64,000 nucleotides of DNA, from NCBI GenBank assembly GCA_947503765.1, contig CANNFA010000006.1, forward strand, positions 183,487-247,486, written 5' to 3'. Source of the stretch: an uncultured Paracoccaceae bacterium (GTDB taxonomy: Bacteria > Pseudomonadota > Alphaproteobacteria > Rhodobacterales > Rhodobacteraceae). Under the pieces are notes generated by a model. That model was given only the letters and a program-made list of their open reading frames with translations, ran no database searches and was not told the DNA's origin. Shown here in pieces: positions 48,870-57,491 of the stretch (positions within the stretch are counted from its first letter, which is position 1; every line of letters starts with the position of its first letter). The position numbers and the translations under genes were made by a program.

Positions 48870-51709
48870 TGACCGATGCGGTGGACGCGATCGTTGCATT
48901 GTTCCTCGACAGCGGGGTTCCACCAGCGCGACAGGTGGATCACATGGGTCGCGGCCGTAAGCGTCAGGCCGGTCCCCGCGGCTTTGGGGCCGAGGATCAG
49001 CATGTCGAAACCGCCATCGGCTGACAGGTGACGCTGGAAACGGTTGACGATTTCCTGTCGCCTCGGGATCGGCGTGTCGCCGTTGATGACGTCGATCCGG
49101 TCGAGGCCGAACATGTAGCGCACGATCTCTGCGAAGCGGAACTGCATGTCGCGGTGTTCGATGAAGACCAGCACGCGTTCGCCCGCATCCCGGATACGGC
49201 GCAGGATGTCGATGACCGCGTCAAGCCTGGCGCTCATTTCGATGAACTGGTCGGGCGGGGTCGCCCCGCTGTCGCCGGGATGGACAGAGACCGAGCGGAT
49301 GTGGTGCAGCATCTTGAGCGCGGCGCCGGGGCCACCGTTGGCAAGCTTCAGTTGGGCAAGATCGTAGGCGTCGGCCTGGACCTTGGGCATCAGCCGGGGA
49401 TGCAGGAATCGGCGTTTGATCGGCAGATCGCGGGCAACCTCGTCCTTCAACCGGCGCAGCCCGAGGGGCGGTGTCGTGCCGCGCTGCTTGAACACGCGGG
49501 CATGGAGCTCGGCCATGTTTTCGGCATCCGGGCTGGCGTAGCGCGCGCGGAACTCGGCACCGGCACCGAGGCAGCCGGGTGCGATGCGGTCCATGATGGT
49601 CCACAGATCGATCGCGGCGTTCTCGATGGGCGTGCCGGTCAGGCCGAGGCGGAAATCGGCGTTCATCGCTTCGACTGCCTTCGACGCAAGCGTGTTGTGG
49701 TTCTTGATGTTCTGGATCTCGTCCATGACCATCGCCGAGAAAGGCACACCCCCCAGCGAATGCTGGTAGTTGGCAAGCGTCGTGTAGGTCGTCAGCAGCC
49801 AGTAGCGGTGGGCCCGCCCGTCCTCGAAGGCCTCGTCCAGCCAGTCGAGATCAAGTTGCGGCAGCCCCGACTGTGTCTCGGTGCCCCGCGCGTCCCGCCG
49901 CTTCTGGGATCCGAGCGAACTGCCGTAGAGCCGCACGAGCGTGCCGAAACCGCGCCCTTCCAGGTGGGTCTCGACCTCCTGCTCCCAGTTTCGCAACAGC
50001 GAAGTCGGCGCGACGATCAGGATCGGGCCGCGGTTCGCCGCAGAAGGCTGCTTCATGTGCTCCTTGAGCCAGGTGAGGAAGGCGATGGTCTGCAGCGTCT
50101 TGCCGAGGCCCTGTTCATCGGCGTTGAGGAGGCCGGGCAATCCCGCCTGCCACGCCTGCAGCGCCCAATCGAAGCTTTCTTTCTGGTGCTGATGAAGCGG
50201 CGTGCGGACCGCCTCTGGCAGCGTTGTGGCGATGGCGGGCGTGCGGGCCGCGAACTGCGCTTCCCATGTCAGTTCCTCGTAATTGTCGAGCGTGCCCAGG
50301 ATGATCGGGCCGTTGGCCTCTGGCATTTCCTTGCGCTCGACTTCAGGTTCATCCGGCGCGGCCAGTTTGTCGCGGCGTTCGATTTCGCCCTCGATTGCGG
50401 CGAGGCGGGCAGGGGTGACGGGAACGCGTTCGCCGGCGATCTCGGCGGGCATATCCTGGCCGGTTTCCAAAACTGCGGTCATATGATCGCGTAGCCCATG
50501 CAGATCGCTCTCGGGCATGGCCCTGATCGTCTCGACCAGGTGCTCGGCGAAGGCCTCGGGAAGCCAGGTGGAGCCGCTGCCATCAATCGGGTCCTGGGGC
50601 CGTTCGTAGACGATGACGCCGGTCACCCGGTCCGAGTATTCCCGGCTCTCGATGAGGGCGGGGCCGGCGATGGCCTCGACCATTTCCTCCTGATCGGCCG
50701 GGTCCAAACCCTCGAGGGCGCCGGAGGCCTCGAGGTGCCGGTTCACTGCTTCGGTGATGAAGCTGCGCGGGTTCTCGATGAAGGCGCGGCGTTCCTCGCG
50801 GGGGGCGTTCTGCACCCGGGCCATTTCTTCCAGAACCGGGGCGGCACCGCGGTCGATGACCAGATAGGAATTATTACCAAGCTGGTAGGCGGGCCGCGCC
50901 CCGCGGGCACGTAGGCGGTGCTGGAACACGGCGAGCCCCTCGCCTGCCAGCTCGGCGTCATTCTCGGAGATTGCATCGTCGGCGACGCCCTCAGTATCGA
51001 GCCGTTGGGCGGAATAGGGCACGATTTCGAATTGTCCCAGGGACGTGTCGGGCGAGATTGAGAACCGGTCGGCGATCCGCACCTCGAGGCCACGCAGGAA
51101 GGCGGTCATCGACAGCCCGGCCATTTCGCGGTTGGCGGGCATCTCACTGTCGATCACGTCCTCGGGTTCGATGGCGCGGCGGAAGTCGGCGAGGGCCCGC
51201 CAGTGGTCCTCCACAGGACGGGAAGGATCGAAGTCGTCGGCAAGCTCCAGCGCCCGCTTCATCCACAGAGGAAGGCGGCGCGGCCCGTCAGTTGTCTTCA
51301 GGATGGTGCCACTGCGCCTTGGGGTCTCGCGGCGGCCGTTGCGCAACCACTCGTAATGAAGCCGGAAGTCGGGATGGCCGAGCACGCCGGTCACATCGGT
51401 CTTCAGCATGAGGTCCACGGCGCGGGGCAGGCCGAGCGCCTCGGCCGCCGGTGCCGACAAACTGGCGGCAGCGTCGTGAGAGATACGCAGGTGATCCGAC
51501 GCCACGGTGACTTCGCCCGGATGCGTGTCACCCCAGACCCTTAGATCGCCAATGGCAAAGAGCAGGTCGCGGTCATCGGGCGCGAGTCCGGTGAAGCTGC
51601 GCGCCGTGGGCTTTGTCATCAGCCGCGACAGAAGACCCTGTCTCGCCTGAGGAAATCGGATCTCGATGGCGTCGTCGGTGACGCTGTGGACGGGCTTGGT
51701 GTCAGACAT
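48581..51709 (-). CDS. zorD: ZorD, SNF2-type helicase of Zorya type I
   Basis: A 1042-residue soluble effector of the Zorya anti-phage system. Residues 1 to about 500 have no recognised motif. The SNF2 ATPase follows: NADEQGLGKTLQTIAF (Walker A, about 525), LLTTYTTLANY, MVMDEIQNIKN (motif II DEIQ), LTGTPIEN, and the C-terminal lobe ending with QCNDRVHRIGQTRPV (motif VI, about 940). In characterised Zorya I, ZorD is recruited after the ZorAB motor senses infection and acts on phage DNA. ATG 51709 is chosen because it overlaps the zorC stop by eight bases; the longer frame to 51868 runs inside zorC. About 340 bases of its 3' end are duplicated 14.4 kb away. Confidence 0.93.
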   Translation of the reverse strand: MSDTKPVHSVTDDAIEIRFPQARQGLLSRLMTKPTARSFTGLAPDDRDLLFAIGDLRVWGDTHPGEVTVASDHLRISHDAAASLSAPAAEALGLPRAVDLMLKTDVTGVLGHPDFRLHYEWLRNGRRETPRRSGTILKTTDGPRRLPLWMKRALELADDFDPSRPVEDHWRALADFRRAIEPEDVIDSEMPANREMAGLSMTAFLRGLEVRIADRFSISPDTSLGQFEIVPYSAQRLDTEGVADDAISENDAELAGEGLAVFQHRLRARGARPAYQLGNNSYLVIDRGAAPVLEEMARVQNAPREERRAFIENPRSFITEAVNRHLEASGALEGLDPADQEEMVEAIAGPALIESREYSDRVTGVIVYERPQDPIDGSGSTWLPEAFAEHLVETIRAMPESDLHGLRDHMTAVLETGQDMPAEIAGERVPVTPARLAAIEGEIERRDKLAAPDEPEVERKEMPEANGPIILGTLDNYEELTWEAQFAARTPAIATTLPEAVRTPLHQHQKESFDWALQAWQAGLPGLLNADEQGLGKTLQTIAFLTWLKEHMKQPSAANRGPILIVAPTSLLRNWEQEVETHLEGRGFGTLVRLYGSSLGSQKRRDARGTETQSGLPQLDLDWLDEAFEDGRAHRYWLLTTYTTLANYQHSLGGVPFSAMVMDEIQNIKNHNTLASKAVEAMNADFRLGLTGTPIENAAIDLWTIMDRIAPGCLGAGAEFRARYASPDAENMAELHARVFKQRGTTPPLGLRRLKDEVARDLPIKRRFLHPRLMPKVQADAYDLAQLKLANGGPGAALKMLHHIRSVSVHPGDSGATPPDQFIEMSARLDAVIDILRRIRDAGERVLVFIEHRDMQFRFAEIVRYMFGLDRIDVINGDTPIPRRQEIVNRFQRHLSADGGFDMLILGPKAAGTGLTLTAATHVIHLSRWWNPAVEEQCNDRVHRIGQTRPVSVHIPMALHPELGVQSFDCLLQSLMQRKRKLAEQALWPMGDSTSDVSGLTQAVAAMQRGKHAVIADSMAEQFRRDGLSPVLPDADGAYALG

Positions 51710-53057
51710 GCTGCAGGACCCATTGTGACCAGCTGTGTATGGACGAATGCGACTTGGAATTCCGTGTGGCACGCCTGATGTCGTCGCAATAATACTGACG
51801 TTGGTAAAGCTTGGGCGCGCGGTCGTCGTCCGACCGAAAGATATGCGTCTTGTAATTGTGGCAGCCATCTACCACGATCTTGTTGCCGATACGCATGATC
51901 AACAACGACGTGCCGCCGCCACGGTCCAACTGGCGGCCGAAGCGGCGATTCATGTCCGTCTTGCCGCCGTGCAGAAGGTTCTGTTGCGCATATCGGGCAG
52001 CGTTCGATCCGAAGGCAACCCAGGCCTCGTCGATCATCTTGTCGTCGTAGAGCCTGAGCCAGAAGTCCCGCCGCGGCGGCCACATGTGATTGTCCTGCGT
52101 GGCCGTGACCATGTCGCAGAAGAACTTCATATCCTGATGCGTGAGCCAGCGCAGCAGCATTGCCTTGAGGCCGGGATCGAAGCCCGACCAGATTCCCCCT
52201 GCATGCAGGCGCGGATCGTTCCAGGCCGCGATGATCGCTTCGCTCAAACTGTTTCGCAGGGCATCGGGTGGGGTTCGATCCCGCCAGGCAGCCAACAATG
52301 CTTCGACGGCTGGGCCGGCGCCCGCCTGCAGAACGGGTCCGTTCTCTGGCGTCAGCCAGTTGAACAGCTTTCGGCGTGGCTCGGCCTCGTCGAGATCGGG
52401 CGCGAGGCGGTCGATGAAAGCCTTCTGCGCCGTCTTGGCAAGACCCGAGATGTGCGGGGAGCTCAGGCCGATGGATTTCAGCTGCGCGTAGGCGTCGTCC
52501 GCGTCTCGCATGATCCCTGCCAGCGCCAGCGGCGCGGCGTCGGGACGGAAAAGCTCGGGCAGGGCGTCCATGAGCTTGCGATGTCGACCGCCAAGCTCGC
52601 CGCTTCGCCGTGCGAGGGCCTGGGCAAGATGGCGCGTGTGGTCAGCGCCGGGTGCGAAGCTGTCGACGTAAACGCCGACCATCCCGTCGAGAAAGGCACC
52701 GGCATCGCGCGAGGCAATCTCCGACATGAGGAATTCCCGTACCGGCGCAAGATCCGGCCGCCCCCGCCGTTCCGTGTCGAAGACCGCAATGGCGGCCGAA
52801 ATGACGCGCTGGGTCGTGATATGCTGCCAATCCCACCCCAGGACACGGCGCAGCATTTCCTTGGCCAGCTTCTCGCGGTCGCGATCCTCCGGCGTGTGGA
52901 CGGCACCGGGCCAATGGTTCAGGATGTGTGCAACGGAGCGCCTGATCTGGTCGAGCGGGGGCAGGGCGCGGGTGCGAAGAGACCGTGTTCGGCTCAGCAT
53001 CGCGCGGGTGGTCTCGCGCGGATGGTGATCCTGTCCATCTGGTGCGCTTCCATTCAT
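51702..53057 (-). CDS. zorC: ZorC, EH-signature protein of Zorya type I
   Basis: A 451-residue cytosolic component of Zorya type I. The C-terminal half holds the EH-signature pattern: FWLRLYDDKMIDEAWVAFG and LHGGKTDMNRRFGRQLDRGGG, ending in HSSIHSWSQWVLQ with spaced His and Trp residues. The N-terminal half is helical and variable. In studied systems ZorC works with ZorD downstream of the membrane motor. Its ATG overlaps the zorB stop by four bases and its end overlaps zorD, so expression is tightly coupled. At 451 residues it is somewhat shorter than the best-known ZorC. Confidence 0.88.
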   Translation of the reverse strand: MNGSAPDGQDHHPRETTRAMLSRTRSLRTRALPPLDQIRRSVAHILNHWPGAVHTPEDRDREKLAKEMLRRVLGWDWQHITTQRVISAAIAVFDTERRGRPDLAPVREFLMSEIASRDAGAFLDGMVGVYVDSFAPGADHTRHLAQALARRSGELGGRHRKLMDALPELFRPDAAPLALAGIMRDADDAYAQLKSIGLSSPHISGLAKTAQKAFIDRLAPDLDEAEPRRKLFNWLTPENGPVLQAGAGPAVEALLAAWRDRTPPDALRNSLSEAIIAAWNDPRLHAGGIWSGFDPGLKAMLLRWLTHQDMKFFCDMVTATQDNHMWPPRRDFWLRLYDDKMIDEAWVAFGSNAARYAQQNLLHGGKTDMNRRFGRQLDRGGGTSLLIMRIGNKIVVDGCHNYKTHIFRSDDDRAPKLYQRQYYCDDIRRATRNSKSHSSIHSWSQWVLQHV

Positions 53058-54148
53058 AGGTGGCCTCCGACGCTCTCGAGCGCTTTTCGGATGACCTCGA
53101 TGCCGTCGGTATCCTGCGGGGTCACCATGATGAACCTCAGATCGATCCGCCGATTGGTGGCGCGGCCCTTCGCGGTTTCATTCGGTGCCACGGGACGGTC
53201 GGGGCCGTAGGCGGCCACCGACAGCACCGGCTGACGTTTCAGGTTCTTGTGCTGCATGACCCTATCTGCGGCCTGGGTCATGGCGAAGAAGGTGCTGTTC
53301 GCGCGTGCGGCCGACAGGTTACGGTTCACCCGGTCCGTTCCGACATCGTCGGTGTGACCTTCGATCTGGACCGCTTCGATCATCACGAAGCCCGGGTTGC
53401 AGGTTGCGTTGAAACGCGATTCATTTCCCAGCGTGAAGCAGGGCAGCACTTCGTCAAGCCGCTGTGCCAGCCGCGCGACAATCTCGCGCCGGTCCCAGGC
53501 AAGGTCGGATCGGCCGGATGCAAAGAGCCCCTCGCCCTGGAAACGCAGTGCGTCGGATTCCTCGCTCAGCTCGACCTGAAGATCGGGGAAGTCGACCCTG
53601 ATCGCGTCGCGCAGTCGGGTCAGAACCTGGCGCCGCACCAGGGCAACTTTCGCGAGGTATGCCTCCAGGGGATCGACCCGCTGCAGTTCAGCCAATTGCC
53701 GGCGAAGATCCTCTATCTCGTCATTCTTCTGCTGGATCTGTTGCAGCAGGACTCGAATCTGTTCCTGCAAGTCTTTGATGCGGGTCTGAGCGACATCAAG
53801 CTCTGCGGTCAACTTCGTGATCCGCGCCTCTGCGACGTCGAGCTTTGCGTCCAGCTCCGTTACCTGCACCTGCAATGCGTCGCGTTCCTTTTGCAGCGCC
53901 TCGATATCCGCCTCGAGCCGGACGATAATCTGTGCCCGGGTTTCAGCACGCTCTTGCCAATCGTCCCGGTCCTGCACGATCCGCTCATATTCCGCCTGCG
54001 ACACCGAATCCGGATCCTGCATCTGGCTTGCGAAAAAAGCGAGCAGGATCATCATGATGAAGAGAAATCCGACCGTCATGTCGGTCATCGAGACGAAGGC
54101 ACTTTCCTCCTCCTCCTCGTGCCGTAGGCGTTTTGCTTGTGCCCTCAT
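53054..54148 (-). CDS. zorB: ZorB, MotB/OmpA-like stator subunit of Zorya
   Basis: A 364-residue inner-membrane protein. A short basic cytosolic end leads to one membrane helix (about residues 20-42, SMTDMTVGFLFIMMILLAFF) with the MotB-type ion-binding aspartate at Asp23. A long coiled coil follows (about 55-165), then a C-terminal OmpA-like peptidoglycan-binding domain (VQIEGHTDDVG...NLSAARANS, about 268-345). With ZorA it forms an ion-driven motor anchored to the cell wall. It overlaps zorA and zorC by four bases on each side. The coiled coil is longer than in flagellar MotB. Confidence 0.95.
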   Translation of the reverse strand: MRAQAKRLRHEEEEESAFVSMTDMTVGFLFIMMILLAFFASQMQDPDSVSQAEYERIVQDRDDWQERAETRAQIIVRLEADIEALQKERDALQVQVTELDAKLDVAEARITKLTAELDVAQTRIKDLQEQIRVLLQQIQQKNDEIEDLRRQLAELQRVDPLEAYLAKVALVRRQVLTRLRDAIRVDFPDLQVELSEESDALRFQGEGLFASGRSDLAWDRREIVARLAQRLDEVLPCFTLGNESRFNATCNPGFVMIEAVQIEGHTDDVGTDRVNRNLSAARANSTFFAMTQAADRVMQHKNLKRQPVLSVAAYGPDRPVAPNETAKGRATNRRIDLRFIMVTPQDTDGIEVIRKALESVGGHL

Positions 54149-56205
54149 GCGCTGGCTCGCATTTGCGAGGGCAGGAATGCCTCGGCCTGTTCGACCACGC
54201 TCTTGAGCGTATCAAGGCCGGGCGCGAGGGTGTCGCGCATCTGTCCCACGTGATCCTGCGCCGACCCGAGTGCGGCCTCGAGCTGGACGTTGTACTGCAT
54301 CAGAGCGCGGCCCAGCATCTCGTCGATCTGGTCGAGCTTGTCTGCCTCGGTGGAGAGTTGCGTCATGGCGGCGTGTGTCGCTTCGAGCGAGCGGCGGATG
54401 CCTTCGCGCTCGTTCCCGAGAGCGGTCTGCGCCGTTTCGAGAACATGCGCGGCATTCTCGGCCACCGAAGCCGAGTTCTGCATAAGCGTCTCGGACACGG
54501 TTCCGACCAGATCGCCGACACGCCCCAGCGTGGTTTCGATGCGCTCCTGCGAAGCGCGTATCGGCTCCGCTGCAACCGTCAGACTATGGCTGGCGGTACG
54601 GAAGCTCTCGGATGCGCCATGGATCGCATCGGCACCATTGCTCATTCCGTGCGCTGCGCTTTGTGCGCCCGTTGCACTGCGTTGGATCGCCTCGGCCATG
54701 TCCTCCAGCCGGAAACTGATGGTTTCGAGCCGTGAAAGAAGTTCCTCGCCGATCGCCCCACCCATTTCGGTGCCAAGCTTCGCGATATCGGCGCTGGTCT
54801 GATTGAAGCTGTCGAGCAGCGACTTGCCGGCCCCCTCGATTGCCAGACCGGCCACGGCGCTGCTTTGCGCCATCTGCTCGCGTGCGGCCTTGCCGCTTTC
54901 CTCACTGGCGCTGGCCAGCGTGTCGCGAAAACCCTCGGCGGCACTGCGCATCTCCTCTGCAGCGGTTCGCATGGCCTGAGCGCCTTCGCCCGTATTGTCC
55001 CGGATGCCCGTGAGGGTCTCGTTCATGACGGAAAGAAGTCGCTCCGCCCCTTCGTTCATCGCTTCGGATGCAGTGCGGCCGCTGGCGGCAACCTCGTTGC
55101 GCATTTCGGAAATGGCCCGCGCCATCTGGTCAAGCGCATCGCTCAGCCCGTCCCCGGCCTGGCTGTTGGTTTCGCTCATACGATCTACCATCACGCCGAT
55201 CCGGTCGGTGGCCTCACCCAGCGACTCGCTGGCGCGTGTCAGGGCATTTCCGACGGAATGCGAAAGCTGCTGCGAGAGGTCTCCAACCAGACCTTCCATG
55301 TTGGTGGCGCCCATTGACGTGACCCGGTCAAAGATCGGATCCATCTTGTCGGCGATGGCACCGGTAATTCGTTCCGGCAGCGCCTCAAGCGGCTTCTGCA
55401 GCTCGGCGACCATACCCATTCCGATCTCGCGCAGGTGTTCGCGCTGCTCGGTCGCGGCGCGAAGTTGGCGGAACCCGATATCCTCGAGACTGACGAAGAC
55501 GAGCCGTCGCTCGATCCCGATGCAGAGGCGATTCAGTGCGGCATCGAGCGTGTTTTGCTGCGCGCGGAGAAGGAATGTGAACAGGATCGAGCAGAACAGT
55601 CCGACCAGCGACATGACGAACTTGGCCGAGGCGATCTGCATGAAGTTCTGCATCGCGCTGTCCATGCCACCGGCGCCGGCATTCATCGACTGCGAGAATT
55701 GGTGAAGCGCCGCAACGAGGCCGAGAAAGGTCAGCAGCAGCCCCGCCGAGACCAGCGTTGTCGGAAGAATGCGAAAGAAGCCGGGGCCGAAGCCCAGGTC
55801 CTCGATGTTGAGGAACGACGCGGGCCGGATGGAATTGCGTATGGTCGGCGGACCGTCGATGTCATCGCGCACGACGGTTTCATTGAATTCGTCGAAAGCC
55901 TCCCAAACGGTTTCACGCGGACCCTTCCTGGAGAATTCGGACCGCAGTTCGTGAATGAACTCGTCGTGGCCCTCCGCGAACGAGGGAATGTCAGGATAAG
56001 CCCGGATTTTTCGATCGAGAAGCCGAACTGCCCTTAATTGACGACGCGTCCGAATGAAATACCAAACACCCAAGAGAATGGTAGTGAACAACAGGACGCC
56101 TGCAATCTGACCTGGCCGACTGTCAGACAATGTCAGGGCCTCAGCGAGGGCTATGATGCCGTCTTTCAGATAAAAACCTGCCAGTTCGCCGAATTCATGT
56201 AGCAC
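54145..56205 (-). CDS. zorA: ZorA, MotA/ExbB-like motor subunit with long cytoplasmic tail
   Basis: A 686-residue inner-membrane protein. Membrane helices lie near residues 33-52, 146-169 (LVSAGLLLTFLGLVAALHQF) and 193-217 (FVMSLVGLFCSILFTFLL), the last two forming the MotA/TolQ/ExbB core. From about 230 to the end runs a helical tail rich in Ala, Glu and Ser with coiled-coil periodicity, as in known ZorA, where the tail is needed for signalling to ZorC/ZorD. GTG at 56205 follows AGGAGG by five bases and is the best start. It is the first gene of the minus-strand run; the promoter must lie in 56206-56480. Confidence 0.94.
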   Translation of the reverse strand: MLHEFGELAGFYLKDGIIALAEALTLSDSRPGQIAGVLLFTTILLGVWYFIRTRRQLRAVRLLDRKIRAYPDIPSFAEGHDEFIHELRSEFSRKGPRETVWEAFDEFNETVVRDDIDGPPTIRNSIRPASFLNIEDLGFGPGFFRILPTTLVSAGLLLTFLGLVAALHQFSQSMNAGAGGMDSAMQNFMQIASAKFVMSLVGLFCSILFTFLLRAQQNTLDAALNRLCIGIERRLVFVSLEDIGFRQLRAATEQREHLREIGMGMVAELQKPLEALPERITGAIADKMDPIFDRVTSMGATNMEGLVGDLSQQLSHSVGNALTRASESLGEATDRIGVMVDRMSETNSQAGDGLSDALDQMARAISEMRNEVAASGRTASEAMNEGAERLLSVMNETLTGIRDNTGEGAQAMRTAAEEMRSAAEGFRDTLASASEESGKAAREQMAQSSAVAGLAIEGAGKSLLDSFNQTSADIAKLGTEMGGAIGEELLSRLETISFRLEDMAEAIQRSATGAQSAAHGMSNGADAIHGASESFRTASHSLTVAAEPIRASQERIETTLGRVGDLVGTVSETLMQNSASVAENAAHVLETAQTALGNEREGIRRSLEATHAAMTQLSTEADKLDQIDEMLGRALMQYNVQLEAALGSAQDHVGQMRDTLAPGLDTLKSVVEQAEAFLPSQMRASA

Positions 56206-56481
56206 TGAGGCCTCCTGATCTTTGCATGCTTGTGCATGACCGCCTCATGGAACCTAAATGTGTTCATTCCAGACCGGCATGATGGCAAGATATTGCTTCC
56301 CCAAAAGGTAGTGTCGCGAGAATTTGTGTAGAAACTGGTGCTCACCCCGCTTCTGCATGGCTGATACGATGCCCGTTCTCTGAGCTGCGATCACGGGCTG
56401 TCACGCTGTTATGGTTGCACATTGCCGTCAGCGTTTTACCGGCATGTATCGGCGCGAGACGCCTCCTTTTTCATTCTGCTC
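56206..56481. other. zorA upstream region and probable IS256-type element end
   Basis: 276 bases without a gene. Near zorA a 5-base inverted repeat (CATGC-TTGT-GCATG, 56224-56237) lies just before the ribosome-binding site. At about 56311-56341 a GTGTAGAAACTGG-containing stretch resembles the ends of IS256-family elements, in line with the transposase remnant to its right. No clear promoter consensus was found. Confidence 0.35.
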
Positions 56482-56610
56482 CTAAATCAGCACGCCGACG
56501 AGGCGAATGACGGCCTCACGGTTTGGGAAGATTCCAACAACGTAGGCGCGCCACTCGTTCTCATTGTTGAAGTACTCCAGCGGGTTGGTGCTGTAAAATT
56601 CCGAGCGAGA
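56482..56610 (-). pseudogene. IS256-family transposase, C-terminal remnant
   Basis: On the minus strand about 40 codons read EFYSTNPLEYFNNENEWRAY followed by VVGIFPNREAVIRLVGVLI and a stop. This matches the conserved C-terminal end of IS256 (mutator) transposases (STNPLE...NxE...R...VGIFPN..A..RL.G). Everything upstream of it in this frame is unrelated, so only the 3' end of the element survives. It is probably the trace of an insertion that rearranged the zorA flank. Confidence 0.75.
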
Positions 56611-56760
56611 GCATTCGCCCCGCCTGTCTCCGGGCGCTGGTCTGGTCAGGGGCAAGAGCGCTACGTTTTCGGGACGTTTCCATGGGCTTCGGCTGGATGT
56701 GGGTGCGGAAGGACGACATCGACTGCTATCGCGCAGGCGCGGGTCGCCTGAACAAGCGCC

Positions 56761-57183
56761 GTGGCCCGCGCCGGGCGAAACAGCATCTCCTTTGTCACCT
56801 GGCAGGTCCAGGCTTGCCTGCACGCCATGCAACGGCACGTGGAGCGGTCCGCATGCCCGCTTCACGGTCTGCTCGGGCATATGGACAGGACGATGATCGA
56901 AGCTCTCGACTGGCTGGCCCGCGAGGACCCGCTGCGCGACGGCGACGACGAATACCTGCCGCTCCGGACCGGTGTCTGGGCCGGCGGCCTCGACATGCTC
57001 GCACCCGATCCCGCCTGGGGTCCGGCCTTTGCCGGCGACGACCGGCCGCTTCCGGTCTTCTCGGTCCGCACCTTCCTGGGCGAGGATGAGATGCGGCCGA
57101 TGGTCTGGCTTGGCTGGTCCGAGGCGACTGGCGTATCGCGCTGCGCCATAGCCCCCTCGCAGACGGCCCCTTCGGCCGCATGA
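56761..57183 (+). CDS. Hypothetical protein
   Basis: A frame of up to 140 codons. From about codon 45 (ATG 56893, with AGGA five bases upstream) it reads MIEALDWLAREDPLRDGDDE and later VWAGGLDMLAPDPAWGPAFAG and VFSVRTFLGEDEMRPMVWLG, with the high third-position GC expected of coding DNA here. I recognise no family, signal peptide or membrane segment. The first part of the frame may not be translated. It sits between the IS256 remnant and the transporter genes and may itself be a truncated gene. A further frame at 57180-57398 starts at its stop codon but is not convincing. Confidence 0.4.
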   Translation: MARAGRNSISFVTWQVQACLHAMQRHVERSACPLHGLLGHMDRTMIEALDWLAREDPLRDGDDEYLPLRTGVWAGGLDMLAPDPAWGPAFAGDDRPLPVFSVRTFLGEDEMRPMVWLGWSEATGVSRCAIAPSQTAPSAA

Positions 57184-57491
57184 TGGCAGACCTCCGCCTC
57201 GACTCTCCGCTCAGGACCCGGGCGGCGCGCGGCAGCGCCTTGGGTGAGAGCCTGCGCGCGGCCTCGCGGCATGTCCCGCAATCGCAATCGGCGGGGCCAT
57301 ATACTTCCGCGCATGGAAACCGTCCCGCGCGGTGGAAAGACGATCTGGGCAACACGACGTCCACCGGCGGTTCAGGTGGCGTTTTGGATTTCACGTGATA
57401 GGCTGAAACCGGTCCACCGCCAAAACACGAGTGAACCGGGCCCTTCAATGGGCGACAGAACAATAATGTCGTGCAACTGTAGGAGGAATAA
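57184..57491. other. Gap before the binding-protein gene
   Basis: 308 bases with several short overlapping frames, none with a convincing start or family likeness. The only clear signal is the AGGAGG ribosome-binding site at 57481-57486 serving the next gene. This is the likely right edge of the main defence island. Confidence 0.4.

Noticed and set aside
54200..55300. ZorA tail read as a methyl-accepting chemotaxis or phage tape-measure domain
   Set aside because: The Ala/Ser/Glu helical repeats look similar, but the MotA core in front and zorB behind fit the known ZorA tail; no MCP hairpin signature was seen.
57180..57398. 72-codon frame starting at the stop of the hypothetical gene
   Set aside because: The ATGA overlap is attractive, but the composition is low-complexity and no domain or conservation can be argued.
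31844..57491. Phage or integrative element carrying the island
   Set aside because: No integrase, structural phage gene, conjugation gene or tRNA-derived attachment site is visible at either edge within the window.
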